This document shows, piece after piece, positions 33,540 to 45,833 of a stretch of 64,000 nt of DNA. Source of the stretch: Diphasiastrum complanatum (taxonomy: Eukaryota > Streptophyta > Lycopodiopsida > Lycopodiales > Lycopodiaceae). The notes beneath the pieces were generated by a model that worked only from the letters and a program-made list of their open reading frames with translations, was not told the DNA's origin and made no database searches. The translations under genes and the position numbers were made by a program. Position 1 is the stretch's first letter. Each line of letters opens with the position of its first letter. Location of the stretch: contig CM055106.1 in NCBI GenBank assembly GCA_029204225.1, positions 42,488,368-42,552,367 of the forward strand. Reading direction: 5' to 3'.

Positions 33540-35700
33540 CCCCTCCTTTTAAAGCAATTATCAATTTCAATAAAAGTTAACTTGAAAGATGATATATGAA
33601 AAAATCCAAATCCAAGAAAAGTTAGTAATAAGTGCATTCCAATAACGAATTCACTCTATTACAAACAAGATTTTTCCTTCAAATATTTTCAACCCGAGTG
33701 ACAGAAACTACCATTCTATCGAAATCCATTTATGCAAAAAGATATATTCTAGGTTTAAGAAATTGAAACACTTTAACCTTAGAATTTATTTAAATTCCAA
33801 GTCTATTCACACAAGTAGTCACTTATATGACATAACAGTCTTTCAAAAGAATAACTTTGTGCTGGAAAGAATCATATAAACTAGTCTGATGTCTATATTC
33901 GAAAAATTACTAAGAATCAAAGGATTAATATCTAGATTAAACCTCAGAATTTTTCAAAATACCCCACATTTGATCAATGGTATTTCTTTTTCCCATATCA
34001 CGATTAGCTACTAAAATATACCCTTGATCATCAGATTTTTATAGTCCTAGAATCTCCTTTCCAAAATTACTGATGTCCCATACCATCAGCTTTTCCTTCC
34101 AAAAAACTCTTAACTGTCTTATCTAAAATTCTAGAGATCCATTGATCATCTAGCTGTCCTATAATCCATATAGGAAAATTATCTCTTGTTCCCAAACTTG
34201 GAGAATCCCTATATATATTTGGATGACTGGCATGCCTATCAGATGGATACCACGAATCCACATCTGATCTTGTGATCTAAACTGAAGAATTAACATGGTT
34301 CAATATTACACTCTGATCCTTCCAAGTTAATGATAAACTTCGACTCCCCATGGATCCAAGACCATTAACTCTAGGAACAAGCTTCAATCAATTAACAGAT
34401 CTAATATAATCCATGCATCAGATTTCACTTCTAACATCACAATTGGCATCGAAAACTACGGATAGCTCAATGGTCACAAAGATATTAGTTATGAATTCAA
34501 CTAGATGAATCATACCCAAGAAATTAATATCCGATATTAAGCAAGTATTTACTGGGATTACTAAAATCCTAATTGCGAAATACATTTCCCAATCACACTT
34601 ACTACCATTGATGTCCACTCTTCTTCCCTCCTTAGAATTTTCAGTTCCTTGAAAATCTATTTCAACTAAGGTACTAAGAAGACATAATGACATTAGTAAA
34701 TGTTTAAAATTAATTACTATAGGAAAAAGTTGAAACAATTTCATTTCTATCCTATACTTGGGTAGAATCACCGATATAGAATCCACCATAGGATTTTAAC
34801 TTAAAATGACTTTAGTTTTAACTTTTGATCAGCAATTTCAAATAAAATTGGACGGTTTTAAAGCTGTTTGTAATTAATGAAAATTCCATAAGATTTGGAT
34901 TCGGGTACTTCTTTTCTTGTATTCACAATAAAATTGTGGAATCAAGAATTACCTCCAAATATTATCCATTTTATTCCAATAATTACTTTAACAAGTATCT
35001 CAAAAGTTTTTGGTCCGTTCAATCTTAAGGATTAAAATCATCAAGAACACAAAACCAACTGATCGGTGTTCCACCGACTTGAAAAGGAGAAAACAAAACA
35101 CAATTTGACTCCATGTACCGGGAGCCAGAGTTAAATGGTTTAAAATGCATAATACCAAGGAATCGAAATTCCTATACTCGATAGAACTATAGCATTCTTC
35201 TCTTTCCATCAAAACCCGATTAATATTGCTTGACCAAAGTTATAACAGTACAAAAAGTCAAAGTGATAGGGCCAAAAACCATGCATATTGTTCCTAGAGA
35301 AAGGAAATCCAAATTTCTTCATCTCACTTTACAAGAAACAATACTAATACAGGACGAAAATTTGACCTCCAAACACCAAGAAATCAAAATTCTTTTAACT
35401 GGGTGTTGAACTTCGCGAGTTGGTCTAGCAACTAGCTGAAAGTTACTAAATGTCAAAATTCTAATAGCCTTGATTAACTGGCATGTAATAGCATTGATAC
35501 ATCTAGTCAGCAAATTTCACCAAATTGTCGTCCACTCATCATGCATAAAACTAGCCCAAAACACCTTACCTTGCATGCTAGAAGCCCAAACCACAAAAAA
35601 AACCATGGGTCCCCCCCCCCATCTTCTTAAAAGAAAATTTCTTTTGTATTAGGGCCGGCTCCCTTACAATTCTAAGCCCTAAAGGCCACCCTCCCAACTT
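33540..35700 (-). other. Probable non-coding internal region of the antisense LTR element
   Basis: About 2.1 kb with stops in all frames on both strands, next to the purine tract. This fits a large non-coding (LARD-like) element or a very decayed one. Primer-binding site not found. Confidence 0.35.
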
Positions 35701-36164
35701 TTGAAAACCTCTTTCCTGCATCAAGAGAGAGAAAGTTCCAAGCATGTTTGAGGGAGAGAAAGGGAGCACACAGATAGGGATAGGGGACTGGATCGTGCTC
35801 CTCCTCTCTTCCCTACATCACTGTAGTCACCTCTCTTCACTCCGTCACTGCAACCAAGGCACTCAACATCTGCCAGGGACAAGCCATAGATTGTGCTATA
35901 ACATGGCTGACCTGCTATCCACATTCCATCAGTGTCAAGCTGCTCTTTTTACTGCAATAGATTGAAGGACTACCGTGCTGACAGATCAAATAGCAAAGAG
36001 AGAGAGGATGATCGATCGAATCCGAACAGGATAGCACCCATCCATCGTATTTCACACAACAGAAATACTGACAGCAATCAAATCTTCCAACTTACTTGTA
36101 AAGCGCCTGTCAAAGAAGCAACCCACCCTAAATTCTTGCTCTCATATCTTCCTCTGGCCCTAAA
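35701..36164. other. Non-coding, no gene seen
   Basis: A C-run lies just before at 35610-35619. Short frames only. Confidence 0.5.
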
Positions 36165-36760
36165 TCCTTATCAGATCTCAGTTTGTAAACAATATTGCAG
36201 GGCAGAAAACATGCAGGAATATTACAGGTCCTCCTGAATCGGCTTCCACAACAAAGTTTAAAGGACATCTGATTGCTGATGGACAGCAGGTCTTGGACAA
36301 CTCCCATGAGTAAAATCGAATGCAAGAAAAAGTCTTTTCTCTTCAAGTTTTATGGTGTATGTGTATTTTTCATCATGCAAAGTTTTTTGGAGTTATGGAG
36401 CTATTGGAAGGATTGCACTATATGAAGTCTTGTTCAATTATAAGCCTAAGTTGTGTACCTTAGTGTTCTTGAAGGTTATTGCTTTGCATGTGGTTTCTTG
36501 GAAGGAAAGAAGGATGAAGATCCAAGCCTATGGATCATGGTTGGATGCTTATCCACCAAGGAAGGCTACATAGCCTTTACACTCTCTATCTCAAAGGTGT
36601 TTGAGCATGGAAATGTTATTGTTTTTCATGAAGATATTTTCTATCTTGGAAGGGGTCGAGAGCACAGATTCTCTTATTGCATCAAAAGTTCATTCTATTG
36701 AGAAAAGCCAACTTATGATGGGGTCAAGGTTTGAGGAGGAGTATCCTCAACATGCATATC
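36165..36760 (+). repeat. First copy of a 0.6-kb direct duplication
   Basis: Nearly identical to 38203-38793, from ATCCTTATCA to GGAGTATCCTCAACA. The plus strand includes frames with LWIMVGCLSTKEGYIAFTLS and ISKVFEHGNV, which continue into the longer frame of the second copy. It is part of the internal region of the pol-less LTR family described downstream. Confidence 0.85.
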
Positions 36761-36841
36761 CAAGAAGATCTTCATTGTACAAGGCCGAGTCCTTGTTGTT
36801 CTTATTTTGTGAAGGTGGTAAACTTAACTATCTTGAGGATA

Positions 36842-38003
36842 CTTAGACAATACTCCAAATGGTCCACAAATATCTGAATGCACAATTTCCAGTACCTTGT
36901 TTGCTTAATAAACATCTTTATTGAAAGTGTTCGAGTCATTTTGCCTTTAAGACAAAATTTGCAAGTAGTTCAAATATTTTGACTTTTGATTTCAACTCCT
37001 TCGATTCTCTGACTCTTGTTGGCTTGGTACAAGGCTTCCATGTTCATGTGACATAACCTCTTGTGCCACAGAATATCTGTCGATTCTTGAGTTTGATTTG
37101 CTTGTTCGATTCGAGTTCAAATGTTCAAGTGATACAAATTTTCTTCTCTGTTGTCTTTAGCAACTAGGTTATCAGAATCTTCATCGAACAATTTACAAGA
37201 GTTCCTTGTGAAGGTTACTGACATTCTTGCATTGACTATCTTTGCTACAGATAGAAGATCTTTATCAAGAGTAGGGATATAGAGAACTTCCTCCAGTTTC
37301 TTGTCATCTTGATTCGTGTCTAACCAGAGTACACCGGTTCCATCAACTACATGCTTAGAACCATCTCCACGTATGTTGAATTTGGAATAATTCGTCTTCT
37401 TATACTCGAACAAAATTTGTTTCGAGGAAACAAAATATGAGGTGGCTCCCGAATCAAGTACTACTTCTCAAATTTTTGAATTTGATGAACAACATAGATC
37501 AGTACAAGCATATGCTGCAAAGTTTCCTGTCATCATCTCTTCTACTGCTCTGGAGCATTCTGCTTTGTCTTCGATAAAATTTGAATCTGAAGGTTCGTTT
37601 CGATTTTGCTCTTTTTTGTTCTTGGGATTCTGATAACAGTCTACTGTTGCATGACCCCGTTTATGACAATGGATGCAATCAATTTTTGGATTTAACCAAC
37701 ACTTGTTTTCTGTATGACTTGATCTTTTGCATCTGATGCAAATCTTCCTATCACCAGAATTTTTCTGTTGTTTTCCTGATTGTTGATCATTTGTCTTTGA
37801 TTCATTTCCATACTTCTTAGACGACTCCCTCTTTAACTTAGACTTCATTGAAAATTTATTCTTCTGAGTAAATAAAGAATTTTTGGAATCACCATTATCG
37901 TCATAGTGTTCATGAGCTTTTACTTCCTCTTTTGAAGTGTCATTGTCAAATCTTTCGCCAGTAAAGTTCGAGTTGTGTGGAATGGCCTGGGTAGGGCTCA
38001 AAG
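36842..38003 (-). pseudogene. Antisense Ty1/copia fragment: gag zinc knuckles, protease, start of integrase
   Basis: The minus-strand frame 38001-37468 has two zinc knuckles, CIRCKRSSHTENKC and CIHCHKRGHATVDC. Near 37460 the protease motif LDSGATSYFVSSK follows in another frame, then VVDGTGVLW and LYIPTLDKDLLSVAKI to 37117. The text then decays with stops until IVHSDICGPFGVL near 36845, the start of the integrase core, where it ends. The fragment sits between the two copies of the 0.6-kb duplication. Confidence 0.75.
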
Positions 38004-38202
38004 AAAATAGCTAAGCTATTTTTTCTTTGAGATTGCACTTTCCATGCCAGAATTCTGCAAAGAAATAAACATATCTGAGATCCAAACTAAGAAATGCTAG
38101 TTAGAAATGACAAGCAAGAACTGTGTAAGGCTCATGGTGAATCTCGGAAGATGGAATGACCATGTAGGAACTAGTATTTCTAGGCAAATGTAATAAATGA
38201 TC

Positions 38203-38793
38203 CTTATCAAATCCCAGTCTGTAAACATTATTGCAGGGCAGAAAACATGCAGGAATTTTATAGGCCCTCCTGAATCGGCTTCCACAACAAAGTTTAAAAG
38301 ACATCAGATTGCTGATGGACAGCAGGTCTTGGACAACTCCCATGAGTAAAATCAAATGCAAGGAAAAGTCTTGTCTCTTCACGTTTTATGGTGTATGTGT
38401 ATTTTCCATCATGCAAAGCTTTTTGGAGTTATGGAGCTATTGGAAGGATTGCACTAAATGAAGTCTTGTTCAATTATAAGCCTAAGGTTGTGTACTTAGT
38501 GTTCTTGAAGGTTGTTGTTTTGCATGTGGTTTCTTGGAAGGAAAGAAGGATGGAGATCCAAGCCTATGGATCATGGTTGGATGCTTATCCACCAAGGAAG
38601 GATACATAGCCTTTACACTCTCTATCTCAAAGGTGTTTGAGCATGGAAATGTTATTTTTTTTTATGAAGATCTATTTTCTATCTTGGAAGGGGCCGAGAG
38701 CACAGATTCTCTTATTGCATCAAAAGTTCATTCTATTGAGAAAAACCAACTTATGATGGGGTCGAGGTTTGAGGAGGAGTATCCTCAACAGGA
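38203..38793 (+). repeat. Second copy of the 0.6-kb direct duplication
   Basis: Partner of 36165-36760. The flanks differ on both sides. Confidence 0.85.
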
Positions 38794-39172
38794 GGACACT
38801 TACATCCTTACGAAAGTATTTAGCCTCAATTTGATCAAGTTAGAGTATGGTTTCAAGATTAGATCCTTTGTAGATAGAGTTCATAGTGATTGGACTAATG
38901 AAGCTAGTGTGCTTAATCTGGAATATTGCTCAAAGTATAATCTTGATCTATATGATCTTTGTGGTCATTATGAGTCTTGGAGGCCTCGGATCTTTAAGGT
39001 TTTTTTTGCAGCCAACTTCAAGCATATGGACTATGCAGACCCAGGATCGACATCAGGCATGGAGGAGGCACATTGGCATAGTAGCAAATTGGTGAAATAT
39101 TTTTCAAGGCATTTGGAAAAAAATTTCTGTCAAAGAGATCTTGTCATGGTTATGGTAAGGGTGATGCTATGA
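38534..39172 (+). CDS. Unknown ORF near the 3' end of a pol-less LTR element (left copy)
   Basis: A 212-codon frame just before a polypurine tract and LTR. Its second half, EDTYILTKVFSLN, then YDLCGHYESWRPRIFK, matches in pattern the frame at 41967-42887 in the right-hand internal region (VDTYIHKQVLSLIEME, CCDHYETWRSRIS). No known domain, and no reverse transcriptase, integrase or protease. Probably a remnant of the element's own protein rather than a host gene. Confidence 0.5.
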   Translation: MEGKKDGDPSLWIMVGCLSTKEGYIAFTLSISKVFEHGNVIFFYEDLFSILEGAESTDSLIASKVHSIEKNQLMMGSRFEEEYPQQEDTYILTKVFSLNLIKLEYGFKIRSFVDRVHSDWTNEASVLNLEYCSKYNLDLYDLCGHYESWRPRIFKVFFAANFKHMDYADPGSTSGMEEAHWHSSKLVKYFSRHLEKNFCQRDLVMVMVRVML

Positions 39173-39291
39173 TGGATTCTTTGATTATCTTCAATTCAAA
39201 TTGAAAGAATCCACACACAAGAGTTTCTTCATCAACAATTCAACCAATCTTGGAGGATTTTAAGTTCAAGTGATCAAGCCAAGTTGATAAC

Positions 39292-39304
39292 TTTTTAGGA
39301 GGAG
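39292..39304 (+). other. Polypurine tract before the shared LTR
   Basis: TTTTTAGGAGGAG directly before the TGTGAAG that opens the LTR. Confidence 0.65.
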
Positions 39305-40980
39305 TGTGAAGAATAAAAAGCCATCCAACTTGTCTGTAGGGGTTCATGAGGAAAATCATCTTGCTTGTGCATTCACAAGTTGTAAATATCATTCTCTAGC
39401 ATGTACAAACTCGAGCTACATGACATGCACAATGTCTAGATGGTCATATTTGGACTATATTCACTTTGTTCCATTGTATATATCAAAGGTATGTGAATTG
39501 AGCACATGACCTTGTAGATTAGGGTGAGTTTGAGTTAGGTAGATCTAGATTTGTAGACATGCATAAAAGTAGATGACATGCAAAGTCAGTTAGAGTGCAT
39601 GCATGCAACATGCAATCAGTGCATGCAACATGCAAGTCAGTATATATGTTCTACACATGTTCAATTCATCTAGGGAAGTCACATTCAAGGCATGCAAATA
39701 CTAGTGGACACATGCATGTAGTTTTGTACGTATCTAGTTGAGAAATTGACATTTGGAGAAAGTAAGTGGAAGTTAGATGCAGTTTCAGCATGCAAGCTGT
39801 TAGGTGTTAATATGGTAATAGTTTACATTTGGATTGGTGTAGGGAATGCATTGAATGCAAGTAGTACCACAATTTTTGGCTCTCCTATATATGTACATAT
39901 GGTTCTCATTCATTCCAATGATGATTTTGGTAATGTAATAATGTTAAAATTGGATCTCATGCTATTTTGCTTGTTTTGGTATTCTCTCTCTAATTCGAGA
40001 TTGGTGTCTTCTTCATACATTATTTTGCTTATATATTTTTCCTATTTGTGAGGAATTAGTGTTGCTTTGATCTGTAGCATTCTAGATTGTGCTCTAGCCT
40101 CAGATCTGTTGGTAGATTGCAAGATTGCTCTACAGGTGATTTGTGTGCCAACATAAACCATGGTAAGGATCATTCACACATTTGTTGTGGTTCCCCACAC
40201 GTGTGAATTTGCTGGATTTTTCACAAAGGGAAAAACAAACACCTTCAAGACTCACATATGATGAGAAGAGTAAGCAAGTGGAAGTGACTCATTTTGTTTT
40301 TTCACATGTTCTGGTCAATATTCCTTCCCAATAGTTGGGAACACTCAAAAATTTGAATTATGAGTGACATTTCAGAAACAAAGCCTACGCCATCTCTATC
40401 TCCAAGGTCGAACAAGTGTTTAGTGCCATCTCCAGCTCTGTTATTGTGATGTTTGTTACTATACTACTCTACTGATGACAAAGCTTTATGATCTTCATGT
40501 GGATCTATCACCAGAATATGCTCCGCTCATAACAAGAAATTTGAAGTAACCCAAATTGTCAACTTCTAATATGATCTGATACAGGGAGGAAAAACTAAAG
40601 CATGTAGATTTATGGTCATCAGGAACATTGTATCCTATTTCATTCGGTGAGTCAATAAATAATCTATATGTGCCATGGCAAAAATAGGCTTTTGGGTTAC
40701 TATGAAAATTTGATCCTCTATGGGAATGCACGTCAATGCAAATAATACATTATTTGGAAGAGAAATTCAAGAAAATATCAAAACAGTGTGAAGAAAAATC
40801 TACAAAGATAAAAACTGGTTTGGAAGAAAATGAGATGTTCAAGAAGGAGATCCAAATGTTGAGATCTTCTTTGCGTCATTTTACAACTAGTAATGATGAT
40901 AGATCAAGTAAATCTAACATCCAATCCTCTTGAGGATCAGATTAGGATCCACTCTTGGTCCTTTTTGTACTTTTTGCACA
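39305..40980 (+). repeat. LTR of the pol-less family, 1,676 bp
   Basis: Opens TGTGAAGAATAA after a polypurine tract and closes TTTTTGCACA directly before a primer-binding site, so TGTG...CACA forms 4-bp terminal inverted repeats. It has an internal region of the same family on both sides. Contains a small repeat of TGCATGCAACATGCAA near 39597-39640. Confidence 0.75.
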
Positions 40981-40993
40981 TGGTATCAGAGCC
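40981..40993 (+). other. Primer-binding site, initiator tRNA-Met type
   Basis: TGGTATCAGAGCC, directly after the LTR end. Confidence 0.88.
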
Positions 40994-41966
40994 TAGTACA
41001 AGAGGTTTTGTTGAAATTGATAGGGTTAATCTAAATCAAAGCCAAAATTAGCAGTTTTTTGAAAACTAGTCAAATTTTGTGTAGTGAGTTGGATTTGATA
41101 GCTATCCTCAAAAATTTTGGTCTAGATCTTGTTGTGGGCTGTAGGAACTCTTTTCACACGTGTGAGGCCGTACAGCTCCAGTTTTTACTGAGAAATTTCA
41201 AAAATTTGTAGAATTTGACTCACATACCCAATGTTAGTGATTTTTGGTGCAAAATCAAGCATTTTCTATAGTAAATCTAATCCTTTGAATAGTTCTTGGA
41301 TTAGATCAGCCAAGAAATTAAATTTGAAGCTTGAATTAGGTGCATTAATTGATTATCTCTGATTTTTTGAGTGCATGTTGAAGTTGAGAGAGATTTTGCT
41401 AAAAATCATAGATTAAGGAGTAATATGCACGGTGAGAGGTTGAAATCCATTGTACCATCACTCTAGATTTGTTCAAGAGTGATAGGGTCAAGTTTAAAAG
41501 CATCAATTTGCTAGAAAACATCCTTGGATCTGTCCTCCAAGTGAAACCTTTGAGAGTTTCTAGTGCATATAGAGCATCTATGCAAATCTTTTGTAGAATT
41601 TGACATAGATTGGCTTCAATTGAGAGTTCTAGAAAAGAGATTGAGATCCAAGTCACATTGTTCAACCCTACTCAATTTGTTTGAGTGATTGTAAGGTTCG
41701 AAAAGAGTCATTAAGGTGTCTATGACAAATGTGTAGAGAGAGATCCAATTTTCTAAGAGTTCCTTCCTTTGTAGAGAACAAGATCTAGAAGCTCATTATG
41801 TGTTGTTATTGGTGAGGAATTTGGCTTCTCCTATGTGATCAAATCTTTCTAAGTGGCATTAGCTCTTTGAAGCACAATATCTTAGTGAGAAAAATCACAA
41901 CTTTGATTTTGAATTTTATTCCAAGTCTTAAAAGGTAGAGTAATTGGTGGAATCCAATAGGAGTAA

Positions 41967-42887
41967 TTGAATTCAATTTGTGGAGCAAAAATTGACATAG
42001 TATGTATGAAACTCATGTCAACTTATGAAGATCTATTTTGCTTTGAAGGGATTTTTGTATCTCAAAGGTGGCTTAAGGCAATGCTAGTTGAGTGTGATGC
42101 CTTAAAAGATAGCAAAATATGTTTTCCTTGTAAGCTTACATTAGTTATGAAGTCAAGGAAATGGAAATATCTTCATAATGTAGGATCTTTTGGTTTCAAT
42201 AAGATCATGAATGATGTGTTCATTCATAAAGATGAAAATTGTAAGTTTTCAATCTTAAAGACAAGTTCTAAACTTCTTATGAGAATAGGTGAAGCATCCA
42301 AAGTGGACACTTATATCCATAAGCAAGTACTTAGCCTTATTGAGATGGAGATACCTTTTGATTTCAATATTGAAAAAATCATGCCAAGTTGTGGTGATTT
42401 TTGGACTTATGTTTCTAGCATAAGTATTCTTGATAATCATAGGAAGTGCATATTATATGGTCATGGATGTTGTGATCATTATGAGACATGGAGGTCTCGG
42501 ATTTCCATCAAGAAGGAGCATCATGAAGAGGATCTTAAGGAGTCATCTCAAGGTTCAAGTATGCCAAGAATTGAGGAGGAGAGACCTTCTCAAGTTGTGA
42601 TTCCAAAAAGAAACTCAAGAAACATGGTTGAACCCATGTGGCTCACATTTCAAGGGAAAGAGAAGCATATCTCATGTGGTATACATCTCATACGTACTTC
42701 TCTTATATCATTTGATAAATCAATTTGCTTTAGTGAGATCATTGCATCTCAAAATTGGAGTAAAGCCATACTAGTTGAGTATGAAGTCTCTCTTGAGAAC
42801 ATAGATGATGTTCTTAAAAGGTTGACATTGATTTTAAATCAATTAGAAAGCAAATGGTTATTTCATCAAATGTATGCTCTTGAGTAA
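41967..42887 (+). CDS. Novel ORF of the pol-less LTR element, with a repeated module
   Basis: 306 codons, the longest frame here. The protein holds one and a part of a second copy of a module of about 110 residues. Copy one: FCFEGIFVSQRWLKAMLVE, then a Lys-rich SRKWKYL segment, then KLLMRIGEASKVDTYIHKQV and LSLIEMEI. Copy two starts ICFSEIIASQNWSKAILVEY at about residue 255 and continues past the stop into the next frame. The middle part has CCDHYETWRSRIS and an acidic/basic stretch. No signal peptide, membrane segment or known fold is apparent. I do not recognise it; a gag-like or captured host protein are both possible. Confidence 0.5.
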   Translation: MNSICGAKIDIVCMKLMSTYEDLFCFEGIFVSQRWLKAMLVECDALKDSKICFPCKLTLVMKSRKWKYLHNVGSFGFNKIMNDVFIHKDENCKFSILKTSSKLLMRIGEASKVDTYIHKQVLSLIEMEIPFDFNIEKIMPSCGDFWTYVSSISILDNHRKCILYGHGCCDHYETWRSRISIKKEHHEEDLKESSQGSSMPRIEEERPSQVVIPKRNSRNMVEPMWLTFQGKEKHISCGIHLIRTSLISFDKSICFSEIIASQNWSKAILVEYEVSLENIDDVLKRLTLILNQLESKWLFHQMYALE

Positions 42888-43342
42888 TGCAAGAGCAAAA
42901 GTGATTTGTTCACTCATATTTGAAAATTTGTATTGAGGCAAACTGTAAACTCTTTATGAGAGTAAGTGAATCATTTTCTAAAGACACTTTTCTCCATAAT
43001 GAAGTATTTAGCCTCATTGGATCTGAGATTAGCATGGTAAACAAGCATGAAGATATGATGCAAACACTTTGTTATTATAGCATGCATAGTCTTGCCAATT
43101 TGGGTGAGTCTAATTCTCTAGATCGTGGTAACATAATGTTAGATCTTTGTGATCCTAATAAATCAAGAAGAAATCTCTATTTTCTCATGAAGGAGCATGC
43201 ACATGAAGAAGGAGCAAGCCGCAAGGTCAAGCATCTACATGAAAATTGGAAGAAATCAATTTTGGAGGTGCTAGGATGGTGCAAAGCTCTCAAGTTCATC
43301 AAAGATGTCAACATCAAAGAAGCACTATCATGGATATGGTGA
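42888..43342 (+). pseudogene. Continuation of the novel ORF after a stop
   Basis: The 140-codon frame at 42920 carries CKLFMRVSESFSKDTFLHNE and VFSLIGSEI, the second half of the repeated module that starts at about 42725. A stop and frameshift near 42888-42940 break it. Its own downstream sequence, with KHLHENWKKSILEVLGWCKA, has no match I know. Confidence 0.5.
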
Positions 43343-43555
43343 TTTCATATCAACATCAAGCTCATTGGCTGATCTTCACACCTTTTGAACCAGCAAAGAC
43401 CAATTCAGCCCATGGAGTCAAGTTCAAGATCATCATGTTTTCCATCAAGCTAGATTTTTGAGGTGTGTGAAAAATGCAAAAATAAGTTTGGTAGAGGCCA
43501 AAAATCATGTATATAGGATGATTACACATGTGTGGAGTCTGTTCCATCAAACACC

Positions 43556-44616
43556 ATAGATTTAGAAGCAAGAAGATATATCCAAGTGAATCTTGTGTAA
43601 TTATCAATGAAAGTAACAAAACAAGTGGCTCCTCCCTTGCTTGTAGTTGATGAGAAATGCACATCTGAGTGGATTAACTCCAAAGGATGCTTGCTTTTGT
43701 TAGAAGATCTTGTAAAAGGCTTTTTGTGAGATTTAGCAATAGCACAAGCCTCACAAGGCTTGATCTTCTTGGAGAGTGACTTTGGCAAGCCAATAACTTT
43801 GGCTTCTTTGATCATAGAGAGCATGGATTTGTAGTTGTGATGTCCCAACCTCCTATGCCATAATTCCTCCATAGAGAGCTTGTTCACAAGAGCAACATTA
43901 CAAGCATTCACATACTCATTTGGATCTAGTTTATAGATGCCACCAAATCTAGATCCTAATGCATGTATCTCATCATTCTTTTTGATAGTGCAAGTATCAA
44001 TATTGAATTTTACATCAAGGCCATTATCAAGCAATTGTCCAACACTAACATAAAGAACTTTAGAGAGAGAAAGAACTTTAGAGGATGCAAGCTTCAAGGG
44101 AATGTTCCCTATGCCTTCAATAGGACATTCAAAATCATTTGCAGTGTATATTGATTTCTTGACTCCATCATAAGGTGCAATAGAAGAGAAAGAGTCCTTG
44201 GAGCTACACATATGTGAAGAGGCTCCACTATCAATATACCATAGGCCGTCCTTCTTGAAAGGAGTAGATGAGAAACTAGAGACCATAAGAGATCCCTCTC
44301 CATCACTTGCAATAGTGTCTTCCTTCTCATTAGTAATGTTGGCTTGCTTGAGTTGATTCTTTTTCTTGAAGCAATTGGTGGCATAATGACCTTTCTTGCC
44401 ACAATAAAAGCACTTGATCTTCTTTTTGTTCTTGCTCCTCCCTTTGTGCTTATCCTTGGCAAAGAGAGCTTTGCCATCATTATGAGTGAGAGAAAGCTTG
44501 TCCATCCTCAAGAGCTTGTACTCTTGTCTTGATTCTTCCGAAATTAGCACACTTTGGAGAGCCTCCAAACTTGGTAGCTCCTCCTTAATGGCATGGGACA
44601 AGGTTATCAAATTCAC
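43556..44616 (-). pseudogene. pol: Antisense copia: zinc knuckle, protease, partial integrase
   Basis: The minus-strand frame includes the zinc knuckle CFYCGKKGHYATNC, protease active site LWYIDSGASSHMC, the GAG-pre-integrase segment LWHRRLGHHNYKSMLSM, the CEACAIAKSH pair of the integrase zinc finger, and the first catalytic Asp in LIHSDVHF. Coding homology stops within FTWIYLLASKS near 43556, so the rest of integrase, RT and RNase H are missing. A one-base shift near 44600 separates this frame from gag. Confidence 0.85.
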
Positions 44617-45142
44617 TTCTCAAGCCATTGAAAATGACTTGAACTAGCTCATTTTGATTGATGGAATCACCAATACAAGCAAGTTCTCTATGAATATCTT
44701 TTACTCTCAAAACATAGCTAGATGCACTCTCATCACTCTTTTGGCTACTTTGAAAGATTTGATTCCTAAGAGTGAGAAGCCTAGAGGTATTCTTAGCCTC
44801 ATAGATAGTCTTGAGACAATCCCAAGCTTCTTTGGCTGTTGTACAAGTACCTATCTCTCTCAATATCTCATTAGAGACATTCATCTTAATGTAGTGGAGA
44901 GCCATCCTAGCTCTCTTTTTGTATTTTTGAACCTCTTGAAGAACTTGTGGTTCTTCTTCAAGGCCAAGAACTATGTCCATCACATCTTGAAGGATCAAGA
45001 TGGACTCCATCCTCATTTTCCAAATTGAATAGTTTGAAGTGGTCAATCTTTCACTTGGTTCCAACAAGGATGAACTCATTGAAGACATTTGAAGTGAAGA
45101 AAACTCAAATGATGAACAATAAATGTTGCTACACACTCTCAA
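44585..45142 (-). pseudogene. gag: Antisense copia gag
   Basis: 185 codons. The frame reads LTTSNYSIWKMRMESILILQ, the start of the copia gag domain, then KEAWDCLKTIYEAKNTSRLL and FNGLRSEFDNL, in the order seen in UBN2-type copia gag proteins. It runs into a stop after a one-base shift near 44610, beyond which the continuation (SHAIKEELPSLEALQS) is in the next frame. Same element as the frame to its left. Confidence 0.85.
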
Positions 45143-45833
45143 TAGGATCCAATAATAGAGTACTATCTCCTCCTATGAAAGATCTTGCAACTATTTGTGA
45201 ATTGATTCTCACTAGCTACACAAATCTCTCTAAAACAAGATCTATTTCACATCAAATGATGGAGTATAGGCAAAGTTAGGATCAAACACTCTTAGCACAT
45301 GTGAAGTACTCTAAGAAACCAAATTTGACTCAAATTACAATGATATTGCATGAAACAAAATGGCTAAGATCTCAAAACAGTGCCTAGATCACATATAGAT
45401 GAGATTGGCAAGTATACAACTGTGATTTTGGATCAACCAAGCAATCTCTTGACCAAACCAAATGTGTCCACCCAGGTCTAGGTGACCTACCTAACCCTCT
45501 TCAAAAGCTTATAACTTTTGATTGGCTCAACCAAATGGAATGAAACCGATTGCATCAGAAACTAGACAAAAATAGCTTCAAAACAAGCTATCAAGCAAGA
45601 TAAATGGATCAAGCGTGAGAGAGAACTTCCAAACTGAAATTGGATGTTCCTCACACGTGTCTGAGCACCTGATTTCGTACAGTACCAAGTCAGACCCAAT
45701 CAATGTCCTTTTGATCTCTTTTGATCCAAGATTAAACAAGATAGCTAGAAAAATGGGCCTTGACAACAACTAGCTCAAGATTGATGAAAATTTTTTCACT
45801 TAGATGGATCAAAATGCATGGTAACCTTAGGTA

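Larger units (their letters stand above)
40981..43465 (+). mobile_element. Internal region of a non-autonomous LTR retrotransposon with a novel ORF
   Basis: From the primer-binding site to a polypurine-like AGATTTTTGAGGTG at 43452-43465, followed by TGTGAAAAATG, which resembles the LTR start at 39305. A leader of about 1 kb is followed by two frames in a conserved-looking protein and no pol gene. The final 80 bp before each LTR (39220-39304 and 43385-43465) also look related. The antisense copia at 43556 cuts the 3' LTR. Confidence 0.65.
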
